The notes: generated by a model not told the origin, from the sequence alone. Numbered from the stretch's first letter, positions 7,988-14,323 are shown. The stretch is DNA of 16,177 bases from Candidatus Methylomirabilota bacterium (GCA_023249205.1 JAHFDC010000002.1:1-16177); one strand, 5' to 3'. Program-made: numbers and translations.

Positions 7988-8659
7988 TCAGCGACTCACC
8001 CGGAAGAGGGAAGAGTCCGCCCAGGGGGTGTCAAAGTTAAAGAAGGAGACAAAGAAGAGGAGGTAGTTGAGCGGGAAGATGAGGCTCACCGACCGGATCT
8101 CCGCCTTCACCCGGACGTAGTAGCGCTCCTCCGGCTCGAGGAGGCGCCGGGAGGCGAGCGTCACCCCGGCCAGCTCCGCCATCCACCGCTTCAGTTCGCC
8201 GTATGACTTGGTCACCCGGGTGCTGTTCCGCCGGCTATCGTCCCGCACGAACTGGAACTCGTCCTTCAGGAGGTCGTAGGCGACGCTCTGCCGCACCGTG
8301 AGCGTCGCCACTTCCGCGTCCGGGAAAAGGGCCCGCTCCCGCATGAGGCGCACCTGGTAGGTGAAGGTCGTCGGTACGCCGTTGACGATGCTCTCCTCGA
8401 TCTCCGAAGTGAAGGCCTCCTCGAGGGTGGCGAAGACCACCAGGGACTCGCCGGCCGGGGTGACGATGATGTCGGTGATGCGCGCACCGGCCGCCGCTGC
8501 CGACGGCCGGGGAGCAAGGAGGGCGAGGAGGTAGCAGCAAAGGAGGACTGTGGCGACGTGGAGCCGCACCCGCCTGCGCCTTCTCCGAAGGGGGCTGTCC
8601 GGACGCGGGCCGGGCCGCCCGGGTCCCCCCGGCGTGCCGCGCGGCGGCCCGGGGCACAC
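7988..8659 (-). CDS. DUF4390 exported protein
   Basis: Up to 223 residues. A basic stretch and hydrophobic core (about 25-55, 'LHVATVLLCCYLLALLAP' then Ala-rich) make a signal peptide; the rest matches the DUF4390 pattern, with 'ITDIIVTPAGESLVVFATLEE', 'PTTFTYQVRLMRERALFPD' and the ending 'LIFPLNYLLFFVSFFNFDTPW'. DUF4390 genes are regularly found in front of ntrYX in related genomes as known from published gene neighbourhoods; the molecular role is undefined. The residues before the signal peptide are Gly/Pro/Arg-rich and unusual. A GTG at 8569 would give a compact signal peptide and has GGAGAAGG upstream, so it is a real alternative start. The promoter at 8670-8698 fits either start. Confidence 0.82.
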   Translation of the reverse strand: MCPGPPRGTPGGPGRPGPRPDSPLRRRRRRVRLHVATVLLCCYLLALLAPRPSAAAAGARITDIIVTPAGESLVVFATLEEAFTSEIEESIVNGVPTTFTYQVRLMRERALFPDAEVATLTVRQSVAYDLLKDEFQFVRDDSRRNSTRVTKSYGELKRWMAELAGVTLASRRLLEPEERYYVRVKAEIRSVSLIFPLNYLLFFVSFFNFDTPWADSSLFRVSR

Positions 8660-8669
8660 CGCGACCTAG

Positions 8670-8698
8670 ACTATAGCCAAAGGGGGCGAAGTTCGCAA
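8670..8698 (-). promoter_or_regulatory. Predicted sigma-70 promoter of the DUF4390-ntrY-ntrX unit
   Basis: TTGCGA (8693-8698), 17-base spacer, TATAGT (8670-8675), all on the minus strand. It begins only ten bases after the lpxC stop codon, which separates lpxC from the two-component system as a transcription unit. The predicted start near 8663 leaves almost no leader for the GTG at 8659, but about 94 bases for the GTG at 8569. Confidence 0.6.
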
Positions 8699-8707
8699 GG
8701 TAAGGGA

Positions 8708-9622
8708 TTACAGGGCTGCGGGGGAGACGGGCTCGGGCGTGAGGAAGGGGAGCTCCCAGGCCGGCTCGGGGGCGGTCGCCGCCGCCTCGGCCGCCCGGTG
8801 CTGCCGGAGGATCTCGCGGGCGAGGTGCGCGTGCAGGGCGTGACCGGCCCCGTGGGCCGTGACCTTTGCCTTGAGCGGCCGCCCCAGGAGGTACAGGTCC
8901 CCGATGAGGTCCAGGACCTTGTGGCGGATCATCTCATCCTCGAAGCGGAGGGTCTCGTTGAGGACGCCCTCCTCGCCGATCACCACCGCGTTCTCCAGCG
9001 AGCCCCCCAGGGCCAGCCCCTGGCTCCAGAGCGCCTGGACATCCCGGAGGAACCCGAAGGTCCGGGAGGGCGCCACCTCCCGGATGAAGGTCTCCCGGTT
9101 GAGCGTGAGGACGATCCGCTGGGCCGGGAACTTCGCATGGCCGAAGGTCATGGCGTAGTCTACTACCAGGCGGCCAGCCGGCTCGGCGCTGATCCACCGG
9201 TCGCCGGCCCGAACAGTAATCGGGCGCCGCACCCAGATCGGCGTCTTGGGGAGGAGGTAGCGGCGGATCCCGGCTGTCTTCAGGAGGCTCACGAAGGGGG
9301 CGGCGCTCCCGTCCAGGATCGGGACTTCGGGGCCGGTGAGGCGGACGCGGAGGTTATCCACGCCGAGGCCTGAGAGGGCGGCCAGGAGGTGCTCAACCGT
9401 CCTGACCTGGACATCGCCTGCGGCGAGCGTGGTGGCGTAGTGCACATCCACCACGTGCTCCGGCCGGGCGGGGATGAGGGGGGCACCGGGAAGGTCCGCG
9501 CGCTCGAAGACGATGCCGCTTCCGGGAGGCGCGGGGAGGAGCGTGAGTTCTGCCTCCCTGCCTGTGTGGAGCCCGATGCCCGCACACCTGACAGGGCAGA
9601 GGATCGTTTTCTGGTGGCTCAC
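8708..9622 (-). CDS. lpxC: UDP-3-O-acyl-N-acetylglucosamine deacetylase LpxC
   Basis: A 304-residue cytoplasmic zinc enzyme that removes the N-acetyl group in the first committed step of lipid A synthesis. The family motifs are all present: 'TVEHLLAAL' with Glu77 and zinc ligand His78, 'ILDGSAAPFV' (102-111), 'SRTFGF' (186-191), 'RHKVLDLIGDL' with zinc ligands His234 and Asp238, and 'GAGHALHAHL' with catalytic His261. The length is normal, with a short Ala/Pro-rich C-terminal tail. It starts at GTG with GGAGG seven bases upstream. It is followed by the promoter of the DUF4390 gene and preceded by 234 bases without a gene. Its presence shows an outer membrane with lipopolysaccharide. Confidence 0.97.
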   Translation of the reverse strand: MSHQKTILCPVRCAGIGLHTGREAELTLLPAPPGSGIVFERADLPGAPLIPARPEHVVDVHYATTLAAGDVQVRTVEHLLAALSGLGVDNLRVRLTGPEVPILDGSAAPFVSLLKTAGIRRYLLPKTPIWVRRPITVRAGDRWISAEPAGRLVVDYAMTFGHAKFPAQRIVLTLNRETFIREVAPSRTFGFLRDVQALWSQGLALGGSLENAVVIGEEGVLNETLRFEDEMIRHKVLDLIGDLYLLGRPLKAKVTAHGAGHALHAHLAREILRQHRAAEAAATAPEPAWELPFLTPEPVSPAAL

Positions 9623-9782
9623 AGAGCCCCTCCGTCTCTCAGCGCCCTCGAACGTTCAGGCCGGGGCCGGAAGAATACGTCCGGGAAAGTGCAAGGGGAG
9701 GGCCAGGGAGGCCCGGCCCACCGTGACGACTCTGGAATTCGCAACTTAGACTTTCCCACCCCCACGCTCGCGTCTCCCTTGT

Positions 9783-9852
9783 GTGGCGAGTCCGCCACGG
9801 CCGGTGTGGCCCTCTTGCAACCGCGGCGCTTCTGTGTGGCCGGGCGGCCACA
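9783..9852. repeat. Cluster of three GTGGC/GCCAC hairpins between the DciA-like gene and lpxC
   Basis: Three hairpins lie in 70 bases: GTGGCG-AGTC-CGCCAC (9783-9798), a short GGCC...GGCC stem near 9799-9811, and TGTGGCC-GGGC-GGCCACA (9835-9852). The motif GTGTGGC occurs three times. The rightmost hairpin starts five bases after the DciA-like stop codon, so it may end that transcript, but no U-tract follows. The remaining 9623-9782 stretch contains no gene and no convincing lpxC promoter. Confidence 0.45.
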
Positions 9853-9856
9853 GACG

Positions 9857-10309
9857 TCAGCGGGCCAGGGCGCGCCGGAGGATCCTCGCGAGAACGGACT
9901 CGCAGGGAAGTCCCTCTACGGGGGAAAGGTAGGCGTCGAGAACCACCTGGGGAGGAGGCTCGGCCGGGGGAGAGGGCGGGGCCTCGGGGGGAGGGGGGAC
10001 CGGAGCGAACGTCTCGACCCGGAAGAAGAGGTCCTGAACAAGGGGCTCACCGAGGCGCCGGTTCAGCGCCTCGATGAGGCGGGGCTTCAGCATCGTCAAC
10101 TGCTGGAGCCATATGCTGTCCGTGACCAGGACGGTCAGCCGACCCCGGGAAAGGGAGCCGGGGCGCGTCCGCATCCCGATCTCCCGACCGACCACTTCGG
10201 GCCAGAGTCCCTCCAGGCTGGCCGCCTTCACGGGGCGTTCCAGCCCCAGCGCTCGCAGGGTCTCGAGCACGAGGACCCGGAGGGGCGTGGGGGCCCGCAG
10301 GCGGCTCAC
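9857..10309 (-). CDS. DUF721 / DciA-like protein
   Basis: A 150-residue protein of the DUF721 family, to which the replicative helicase loader DciA belongs. The core runs from 'LEGLWPEVVGREIGMRTRP' (about 32-50, conserved Trp-Pro and Val-Gly) through 'GRLTVLVTDSIWLQQLTMLKPRLIEALNRRLG' split over about 56-86, ending 'VQDLFFRV' near 98. A proline-rich linker (about 103-118) leads to a short C-terminal helix rich in Arg and Leu. Starts with GTG whose last two bases and the next A form the stop codon of the RNase HI gene, a four-base overlap that implies coupled translation. DciA loads DnaB in bacteria without DnaC; here that role is inferred from family only, and many DUF721 members are uncharacterised. 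Confidence 0.82.
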   Translation of the reverse strand: MSRLRAPTPLRVLVLETLRALGLERPVKAASLEGLWPEVVGREIGMRTRPGSLSRGRLTVLVTDSIWLQQLTMLKPRLIEALNRRLGEPLVQDLFFRVETFAPVPPPPEAPPSPPAEPPPQVVLDAYLSPVEGLPCESVLARILRRALAR

Positions 10310-10737
10310 CGCCCGCTCCCCCTCGCCAAGGCCCGATCAATGGCCAGGTTCGCCAGGCGATCCGCCTCGGCGTTGCCGCTCCGGTTCACGTGGGTAAAGC
10401 GGACCTGCTCGAAGCCCGCCAGGAGCCGCCGGACCGCGGCGTGGCGGGCGAGCAGTCCCGGGTGCTTGACCCGGTACTCCCCCGTCATCTGCCGGACGAG
10501 GAGTTCCGAGTCGGAGCGGACCTCCACCTGCCGGTACCCCCGCAGGGCCGCGCGCCTGAGGCCGAGCAGGAGCGCCTCGTACTCGGCCGCGTTGTTCGTC
10601 GCCCGCCCCAGGTAGCGGCTCGTCTCCTCGCGCCCGCCGTCGGTGTCCTCCAGGACGACCCCGCAGCCGGCCGGCCCCGGATTCCCGCGAGAGGCCCCGT
10701 CAATCCGGAGGATCGCGGCTGCCGCGCGCCCCCCCAT
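10306..10737 (-). CDS. Ribonuclease HI family protein
   Basis: A 143-residue RNase H-fold nuclease that cleaves RNA in RNA-DNA hybrids. All four acidic catalytic residues are visible: Asp13 in 'RIDGASRGNPGPAG', Glu52 in 'TNNAAEYEALLLGL', Asp76 in 'VRSDSELLVRQM' and Asp126 in 'GNAEADRLAN'. The basic handle region of E. coli RNase HI is not obvious, so this is the shorter RnhA-like group often called 'ribonuclease HI family'. It has AAGGGG five bases before the ATG. One base separates it from the zinc-ribbon gene upstream and it overlaps the DUF721 gene downstream by four bases, so the three genes are one transcription unit. A function in removing primers or R-loops is inferred. Confidence 0.93.
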   Translation of the reverse strand: MGGRAAAAILRIDGASRGNPGPAGCGVVLEDTDGGREETSRYLGRATNNAAEYEALLLGLRRAALRGYRQVEVRSDSELLVRQMTGEYRVKHPGLLARHAAVRRLLAGFEQVRFTHVNRSGNAEADRLANLAIDRALARGSGR

Positions 10738-10738
10738 C

Positions 10739-11446
10739 TCACCCCTTCCAGTAGAGGATGCGCTGGCAGTTGGCGCAGGTCAGGAGGGCCTCCCCCTTCC
10801 GGACCTCGGCGTGGGCCTGGGGGGTGATGGCCACGAAGCAGCCGCCACAGGAGCTGTCCTTGACCGGGACCACGGCGAGGCCGCCCCGGCTTTTCACGAG
10901 GCGGGTGTAACTCTGGAGGAGACCGGCCTCGATCCGCCGCGCCCGGCCGGCCCGCTCCTTGGTGGAGGCCGCCACCTCCTCCTGCAGCCTGGCAAGCTCC
11001 GCTTCCTTGGCCGTCCGGAGACGGGCGAACTCCGCATCCCGCTCCTTCAGCTCCCCCTCCCGCGTTGCCACCGTCCGGCTGGCCTCCTCGATCTGGTCAA
11101 AGAGGAGCAGAATCTCCTCCTCCAGGGCGGACCGCTTGGCCTTCAGCAGCTCGATCTCCTTCAGGACGGCGCTGTACTCCTCGTTCTTCTTGATCTCCCA
11201 GAGGCGGGCCTGCTTCCCCTTGACCTGCTCCTCGACCTGCTTGAGTTCGCCCTCCTTGAGGCGGCGGGTCTTCTCAAGCCCACCGTGCGCCCCCCGGGCC
11301 GCCTCCCGAGCGTCCCGCGCGCTCTGGAGCCGGCTCTCCAATCCCCGGACCAGGGGCGGGATGGCCCGTGCAGCGGCCTCCTGGGTGGCGATCCGCTGAT
11401 CCAGTTCCTGGAGAGCGATCAACTCCTCGACCTCTGGCAGGGCCAC
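10739..11446 (-). CDS. C4-type zinc ribbon coiled-coil protein
   Basis: A 235-residue protein. Residues about 5-175 are a long charged helical region predicted to be an antiparallel coiled coil, with the conserved 'KNEEYSAVLKEIELLK' hinge at 87-102. The C-terminal zinc ribbon has Cys200/Cys203 ('CGGC') and Cys224/Cys227 ('CANC'), ending 'RILYWKG'. This architecture matches the COG1579 / zf-RING_7 family, whose members are proposed nucleic-acid-binding proteins. Starts with GTG, GGAGG four bases upstream. First gene of the unit with RNase HI and DUF721; this neighbourhood supports a link to RNA-DNA hybrid or replication metabolism, but the exact role is unknown. Confidence 0.92.
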   Translation of the reverse strand: MALPEVEELIALQELDQRIATQEAAARAIPPLVRGLESRLQSARDAREAARGAHGGLEKTRRLKEGELKQVEEQVKGKQARLWEIKKNEEYSAVLKEIELLKAKRSALEEEILLLFDQIEEASRTVATREGELKERDAEFARLRTAKEAELARLQEEVAASTKERAGRARRIEAGLLQSYTRLVKSRGGLAVVPVKDSSCGGCFVAITPQAHAEVRKGEALLTCANCQRILYWKG

Positions 11447-11559
11447 GCTGCCTCCGTGCCGGCCGGAGGCGGCCTCAGCCCCGCGTGCCGGGGCGGCCGC
11501 GATTCACGGCGCAATCGGTGGCGGGGATGAGCGCGATCCTCCGAGCCGGGCCGGGCAGG

Positions 11560-11588
11560 ATATTCGCACAACCGGGAGGGGTGGTCAA
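11560..11588 (-). promoter_or_regulatory. Predicted promoter of the zinc-ribbon / RNase HI / DUF721 unit
   Basis: TTGACC (11583-11588) matches five of six -35 bases; 17 bases later GAATAT (11560-11565) is a poor -10 match (three of six). The gene start is about 114 bases downstream. The good -35 and the correct spacing make it a reasonable but unproven call. Confidence 0.4.
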
Positions 11589-11589
11589 C

Positions 11590-11634
11590 GCCGCTCGCCC
11601 CGACCCTCGCCTTCGGGCAACGGGGCACGGCGGC
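11590..11634. repeat. Nested inverted repeat with UUCG-type loop
   Basis: Three stems nest symmetrically: GCCGC/GCGGC (11590-11594 with 11630-11634), GCCCCG/CGGGGC (11597-11602 with 11621-11626) and GCC-TTCG-GGC (11609-11618). It sits one base upstream of the -35 box of the minus promoter. It could be an operator, a terminator-like barrier between divergent units, or part of a small RNA. Confidence 0.45.
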
Positions 11635-11709
11635 CTCGTGCGGCTGACCCCCCGGTTGAGCGGCTAGAATCCCCTAGACGAGCGAACCCGGAATCCAAGG
11701 TCCCGCCCC

Positions 11710-11737
11710 TTGACAGGGGGTCAGGGAGAACTAGATT
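11710..11737 (+). promoter_or_regulatory. Predicted promoter of the 54-residue zinc-ribbon gene
   Basis: A perfect TTGACA (11710-11715), 16-base spacer and TAGATT (11732-11737). A second perfect TTGACA overlaps the -10 box (11736-11741). The first 11 bases of the two copies (11710 and 11736) differ at one position, forming a short direct repeat 26 bases apart. Transcription from near 11744 would give a leader of about 155 bases. Confidence 0.5.
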
Positions 11738-11884
11738 GACAGGTGGCAAGCGTTTCGGGTTCTCCCCGTGGAATGACGTCGGCGTCCTTCGGCTACTCGC
11801 TCCGCGAGCATGACCCAACAGACGGACACCCGCAGAGGACCTTCGATCCCTGGAGTTCACCCCTTCAATGGGACCGGGCCCCCG

Positions 11885-11894
11885 AAGGAGGTGA
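11885..11894 (+). promoter_or_regulatory. Perfect Shine-Dalgarno in a hairpin loop
   Basis: AAGGAGGTGA is complementary to ten bases at the 16S rRNA 3' end and lies five bases before the ATG at 11900. It decides the start of the 54-residue protein over an in-frame ATG at 11810. Flanking C5 (11879-11883) and G5 (11895-11899) can pair, which would display the site in an 11-base loop. Confidence 0.75.
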
Positions 11895-11899
11895 GGGGG

Positions 11900-12064
11900 A
11901 TGCAGCACGCAAAGGCCCCTACCTGTTTCGCATGCGGCGCGATCCTCATGGGCCCTCGGAAGGACGAGTCGGGATTTCTCGTCTACTTCTGCCCAACCTG
12001 TGAAGCCGCACCGGAGGTTTCCAAGACACGGGGCGCAGTGGAGGTGTTGGAGGAGGCTGCCTGA
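11900..12064 (+). CDS. 54-residue zinc-ribbon protein
   Basis: A 54-residue protein with Cys9-Cys12 ('CFAC') and Cys31-Cys34 ('CPTC') forming a single zinc ribbon, with 'MGPRKDESGFLVYF' between the knuckles and an acidic C-terminal tail ('VEVLEEAA'). The start is fixed by a perfect Shine-Dalgarno. A terminator follows 64 bases after the stop and a TTGACA promoter lies about 160 bases upstream, so it is an independent plus-strand unit between two minus-strand blocks. I do not recognise a named family. The size and single ribbon would fit a regulatory adaptor or nucleic-acid-binding protein, but nothing in the sequence shows which. Confidence 0.75.
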   Translation: MQHAKAPTCFACGAILMGPRKDESGFLVYFCPTCEAAPEVSKTRGAVEVLEEAA

Positions 12065-12127
12065 GAGGACGAAGAAGGCGTGACGTTCGCCTGGGGCCCG
12101 GTCCTTCTTGCCTGATCCCGCCGACCA

Positions 12128-12157
12128 GGGTCGCTCCTCGGAGCGGCCCTTCTTGTT
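12128..12157 (+). terminator. Intrinsic terminator of the 54-residue zinc-ribbon gene
   Basis: GGGTCGCTC and GAGCGGCCC pair over nine positions (one G-T pair) around a CTCG tetraloop, followed by TTCTTGTT. No U-tract exists in the other direction, so it works for the plus strand only. Upstream, AAGAAGG (12073-12079) could pair with CCTTCTT at 12103-12109 or with the copy in the terminator tail at 12148-12154. Confidence 0.7.
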
Positions 12158-12249
12158 GAAGTGCAAATACGGCCAAACCCGGTGAGTCCCCCGCCGCAGC
12201 CACTCTTTCCCAGTCGTCCCCTCGCCATCCAGCACGCGAGAATGGCAAC

Positions 12250-12276
12250 GCCCGCGCAGCCGTTGGGCTGGCGGGC
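12250..12276 (-). terminator. Hairpin downstream of the tRNA, candidate end of the rpoD-tRNA transcript
   Basis: GCCCGC plus CAGCC pair with GGCTG plus GCGGGC around a four-base loop, with one bulged base, 20 bases after the tRNA CCA end. On the minus strand it is followed by TTGCCATTCTC, a weak U-rich stretch. Strong stem, imperfect tail. Confidence 0.45.
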
Positions 12277-12295
12277 GAGGGGCGCCGGTTCCCCG

Positions 12296-12371
12296 TGGTG
12301 GGCCCACCTGGGTTCGAACCAGGGCCTGGCCGGTTATGAGCCGGTCGCTCTACCCGTTAAGCTATGGGCCC
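12296..12371 (-). tRNA. tRNA with CAU anticodon (Ile2 or elongator Met)
   Basis: A complete 76-base cloverleaf with encoded CCA. Acceptor stem GGGCCCA/TGGGCCC pairs perfectly, T arm CCTGG-TTCGAAC-CCAGG is perfect, and the D arm is GCTT/GAGC with an eight-base loop. The anticodon loop is CTCATAA, giving CAU. G1-C72 pairing rules out initiator tRNA. The CCGG-CTCATAA-CCGG arm resembles Ile2 tRNAs (lysidine-modified by TilS), but elongator Met is possible. The anticodon stem has an A27-C43 mismatch at its top. Its first ten bases are the last codons and stop codon of rpoD. Confidence 0.92.
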
Positions 12372-14203
12372 CCCGCCGGGGAGGAGGGATCAGAGCCATC
12401 GGCTTGGGCGTCCCCCTCCTCGGCCCCTGCCGACTCCTTTCCAGCCTCCACGAACGATTTGAGCTTCTTGCTGCGGGTCGGATGGCGCAGTTTGCGAAGG
12501 GCCTTGGCCTCGATCTGCCGGATCCGCTCGCGCGTGACGTCGAAGCGCTGGCCGACCTCTTCCAGGGTGTGGTCGCAGCCATCGCCGATGCCGAACCGGA
12601 GGCGGAGGACCTTCTCCTCCCTCGGGGTCAGGCTCTGGAGGACCTCGCGGGTCTGGTCGCCCAGGTTCATCCCGATGACCGCTTCGAGCGGGGAGACGAC
12701 CCCCTTGTCCTCGATGAAGTCGCCCAGGTGGGAGTCCTCCTCCTCCCCGATCGGGGTCTCCAGGGAGATCGGCTCCTGGGCGATCTTCAGCACCTTCCGG
12801 ACCTTGTCCACGGGCAGGTCAATCTTGAGGGCGATCTCCTCCGGGGCGGGCTCCCGCCCCATCTCCTGCACGAGGTGCCGGGAGGCCCGGATGAGCTTGT
12901 TGATGGTCTCGATCATGTGGACCGGGATCCGGATGGTCCGGGCCTGGTCGGCGATGGCCCGGGTGATGGCCTGGCGGATCCACCACGTGGCGTAGGTGGA
13001 GAACTTGTACCCCCGCTGGTACTCGAACTTGTCCACGGCCCGCATGAGCCCGATGTTCCCCTCCTGGATCAGGTCCAGGAACTGGAGGCCCCGGTTCGTG
13101 TACTTCTTGGCGATGCTGATGACCAGGCGGAGATTCGCCTCCACCATCTCCCGCTTCGCCTCGAGCGCCTTCCGCTCCCCGCGCCGGATCGCTTCCAGCA
13201 CCTCTTTGATCTCGGCTGAAGACGCCTCCGCCTCCTGCTCCACCTTCTCGATCTTCTTGGCGGCGGCCTGGATCATCCGCTCGTACTCCTGGAGGCGCTC
13301 CTTGGAGAGCCGGGACCGGCGCATCACGGAGCGCAGGGCGGTGCCGTTGCGGTCCCCCGCCGCGATGAAGGCCGCCATATCGGCCCGGGAAAACTTGCCG
13401 GCCCGCTGGAATTCGCGGACCTCCCGCTCCGCCTTCTCCACCCGCTCCAGGAGGTTCCGCATCCGCGCGACGATCCGGTCAATCACCCGCTGGTGGAGGT
13501 TCAGTTTGCGGAGGAGCGAAGCCTGGGCGTCCCGGCAGACCTTCAGCTCCGTCCTCAGGCGTTCCGCCCGCTTCGCGTTGCCCCGGCTGAGGGCCCGGGC
13601 CCGGAGGACCGCCAGGCTCCCCATCTTGTCGTGCTGCCGCTTGAGGGCCCGAAGGGTGGGGGCCAGATCCTTGACGAGCTCCCGCTCCTTCTGCTCCGAG
13701 GGTTCGTCGAACTCATTCAGGACGACGAGTTCGCCCGCATGCAGCTTTCCCTGGAGGAGCCGCTCGGCGAGGAAGAGCACCTCGCGGACCGCGACCCCGG
13801 ACCGGCAGACCGCCTCCGTCACCTCCTGGCGCCCCTCCTCGATCCGCTTGGCGATGCGGATCTCCCCCTCCCGGGTGAGCAGCGGCGTCTTCCCCATCTC
13901 GCGCAGGTACATCCGGACCGGATCGTCGGTCCGCCCCACGGGGGCGGGAGAGAGGTCGAGTTCCGTCTCCGGGGGCGACTCCGCCCCGGCAGGAGCCTCG
14001 GGGCTCCGCAGCTTCGCCTTCTCGGGAGCGTCCACCACCTCGATGTCCATCTCGTCGAAGAGACCCAGGATCTTGTCAATCTGCTCCGGGGAGGTCACGT
14101 CTTCCGGCAGGTGGGTGTTCATCTCCTCGTAGGTAAGGTAGCCCTTCTTCTTCCCGAGCAGGATAAGTGTCTTCAACTCCTCCGTGCGGCCTGTCTCCTT
14201 CAT
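12362..14203 (-). CDS. rpoD: RNA polymerase primary sigma factor RpoD
   Basis: A 613-residue housekeeping sigma factor. Region 1.1 is at about 6-55 ('[20 protein letters not shown]'), region 1.2 at about 92-125 ('[21 protein letters not shown]'), a long charged non-conserved region at about 126-345, regions 2.1-2.4 at about 345-425 ('[18 protein letters not shown]', '[20 protein letters not shown]'), region 3 at about 429-505 and region 4 at about 518-585 with the -35 reading helix '[20 protein letters not shown]'. After the usual end near 'RSKKLKSF' comes an extra tail of about 29 acidic/Gly/Pro residues. GGAGGAG lies nine bases before the ATG. It follows dnaG, a classic macromolecular-synthesis arrangement. 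The stop codon lies within the downstream tRNA gene. Confidence 0.97.
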   Translation of the reverse strand: MKETGRTEELKTLILLGKKKGYLTYEEMNTHLPEDVTSPEQIDKILGLFDEMDIEVVDAPEKAKLRSPEAPAGAESPPETELDLSPAPVGRTDDPVRMYLREMGKTPLLTREGEIRIAKRIEEGRQEVTEAVCRSGVAVREVLFLAERLLQGKLHAGELVVLNEFDEPSEQKERELVKDLAPTLRALKRQHDKMGSLAVLRARALSRGNAKRAERLRTELKVCRDAQASLLRKLNLHQRVIDRIVARMRNLLERVEKAEREVREFQRAGKFSRADMAAFIAAGDRNGTALRSVMRRSRLSKERLQEYERMIQAAAKKIEKVEQEAEASSAEIKEVLEAIRRGERKALEAKREMVEANLRLVISIAKKYTNRGLQFLDLIQEGNIGLMRAVDKFEYQRGYKFSTYATWWIRQAITRAIADQARTIRIPVHMIETINKLIRASRHLVQEMGREPAPEEIALKIDLPVDKVRKVLKIAQEPISLETPIGEEEDSHLGDFIEDKGVVSPLEAVIGMNLGDQTREVLQSLTPREEKVLRLRFGIGDGCDHTLEEVGQRFDVTRERIRQIEAKALRKLRHPTRSKKLKSFVEAGKESAGAEEGDAQADGSDPSSPAGGP

Positions 14204-14294
14204 CTACCCCGCTCCTCCATTCCCGTACCGGCCTCCGCCAGCAATCAGCCGCTCTGCCCGTCATCTGACGGGAAGGCTCGCTGCCCAAAAACAT

Positions 14295-14323
14295 AATATA
14301 GGCCAGCGGCTAAGAACTAGCCA
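14295..14323 (-). promoter_or_regulatory. Possible rpoD promoter at the end of dnaG
   Basis: TGGCTA (14318-14323), 17-base spacer, TATATT (14295-14300), the only clearly A/T-rich block in the 113-base dnaG-rpoD gap. The -10 matches five of six bases, the -35 only three. It would give rpoD its own promoter beside read-through from dnaG. Confidence 0.35.

Larger units (their letters stand above)
11447..11899. other. Divergent intergenic region between the zinc-ribbon coiled-coil gene and the small zinc-ribbon gene
   Basis: This 453-base gap holds two predicted promoters facing outward (11560-11588 minus, 11710-11737 plus), a nested inverted repeat between them (11590-11634), and the long leader of the 54-residue zinc-ribbon gene. 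No coding sequence with domain support lies here. A long open frame on the minus strand (11585-12307) is low-complexity and overlaps the plus gene. Confidence 0.6.

Noticed and set aside
6391..8040. Open frame of 549 codons on the plus strand
   Set aside because: Antisense to the NtrY-like kinase; His/Pro/Gln-rich with no domain.
11585..12307. Open frame of 240 codons on the minus strand
   Set aside because: Overlaps the small zinc-ribbon gene with its strong Shine-Dalgarno and terminator; product is Arg/Gly/Pro-rich without a domain and ends in a repeat-like 'PLPEGEGRGE' tract common in non-coding GC-rich DNA.
12161..13219. Open frame of 352 codons on the plus strand
   Set aside because: Crosses the tRNA and is antisense to rpoD; low-complexity product.
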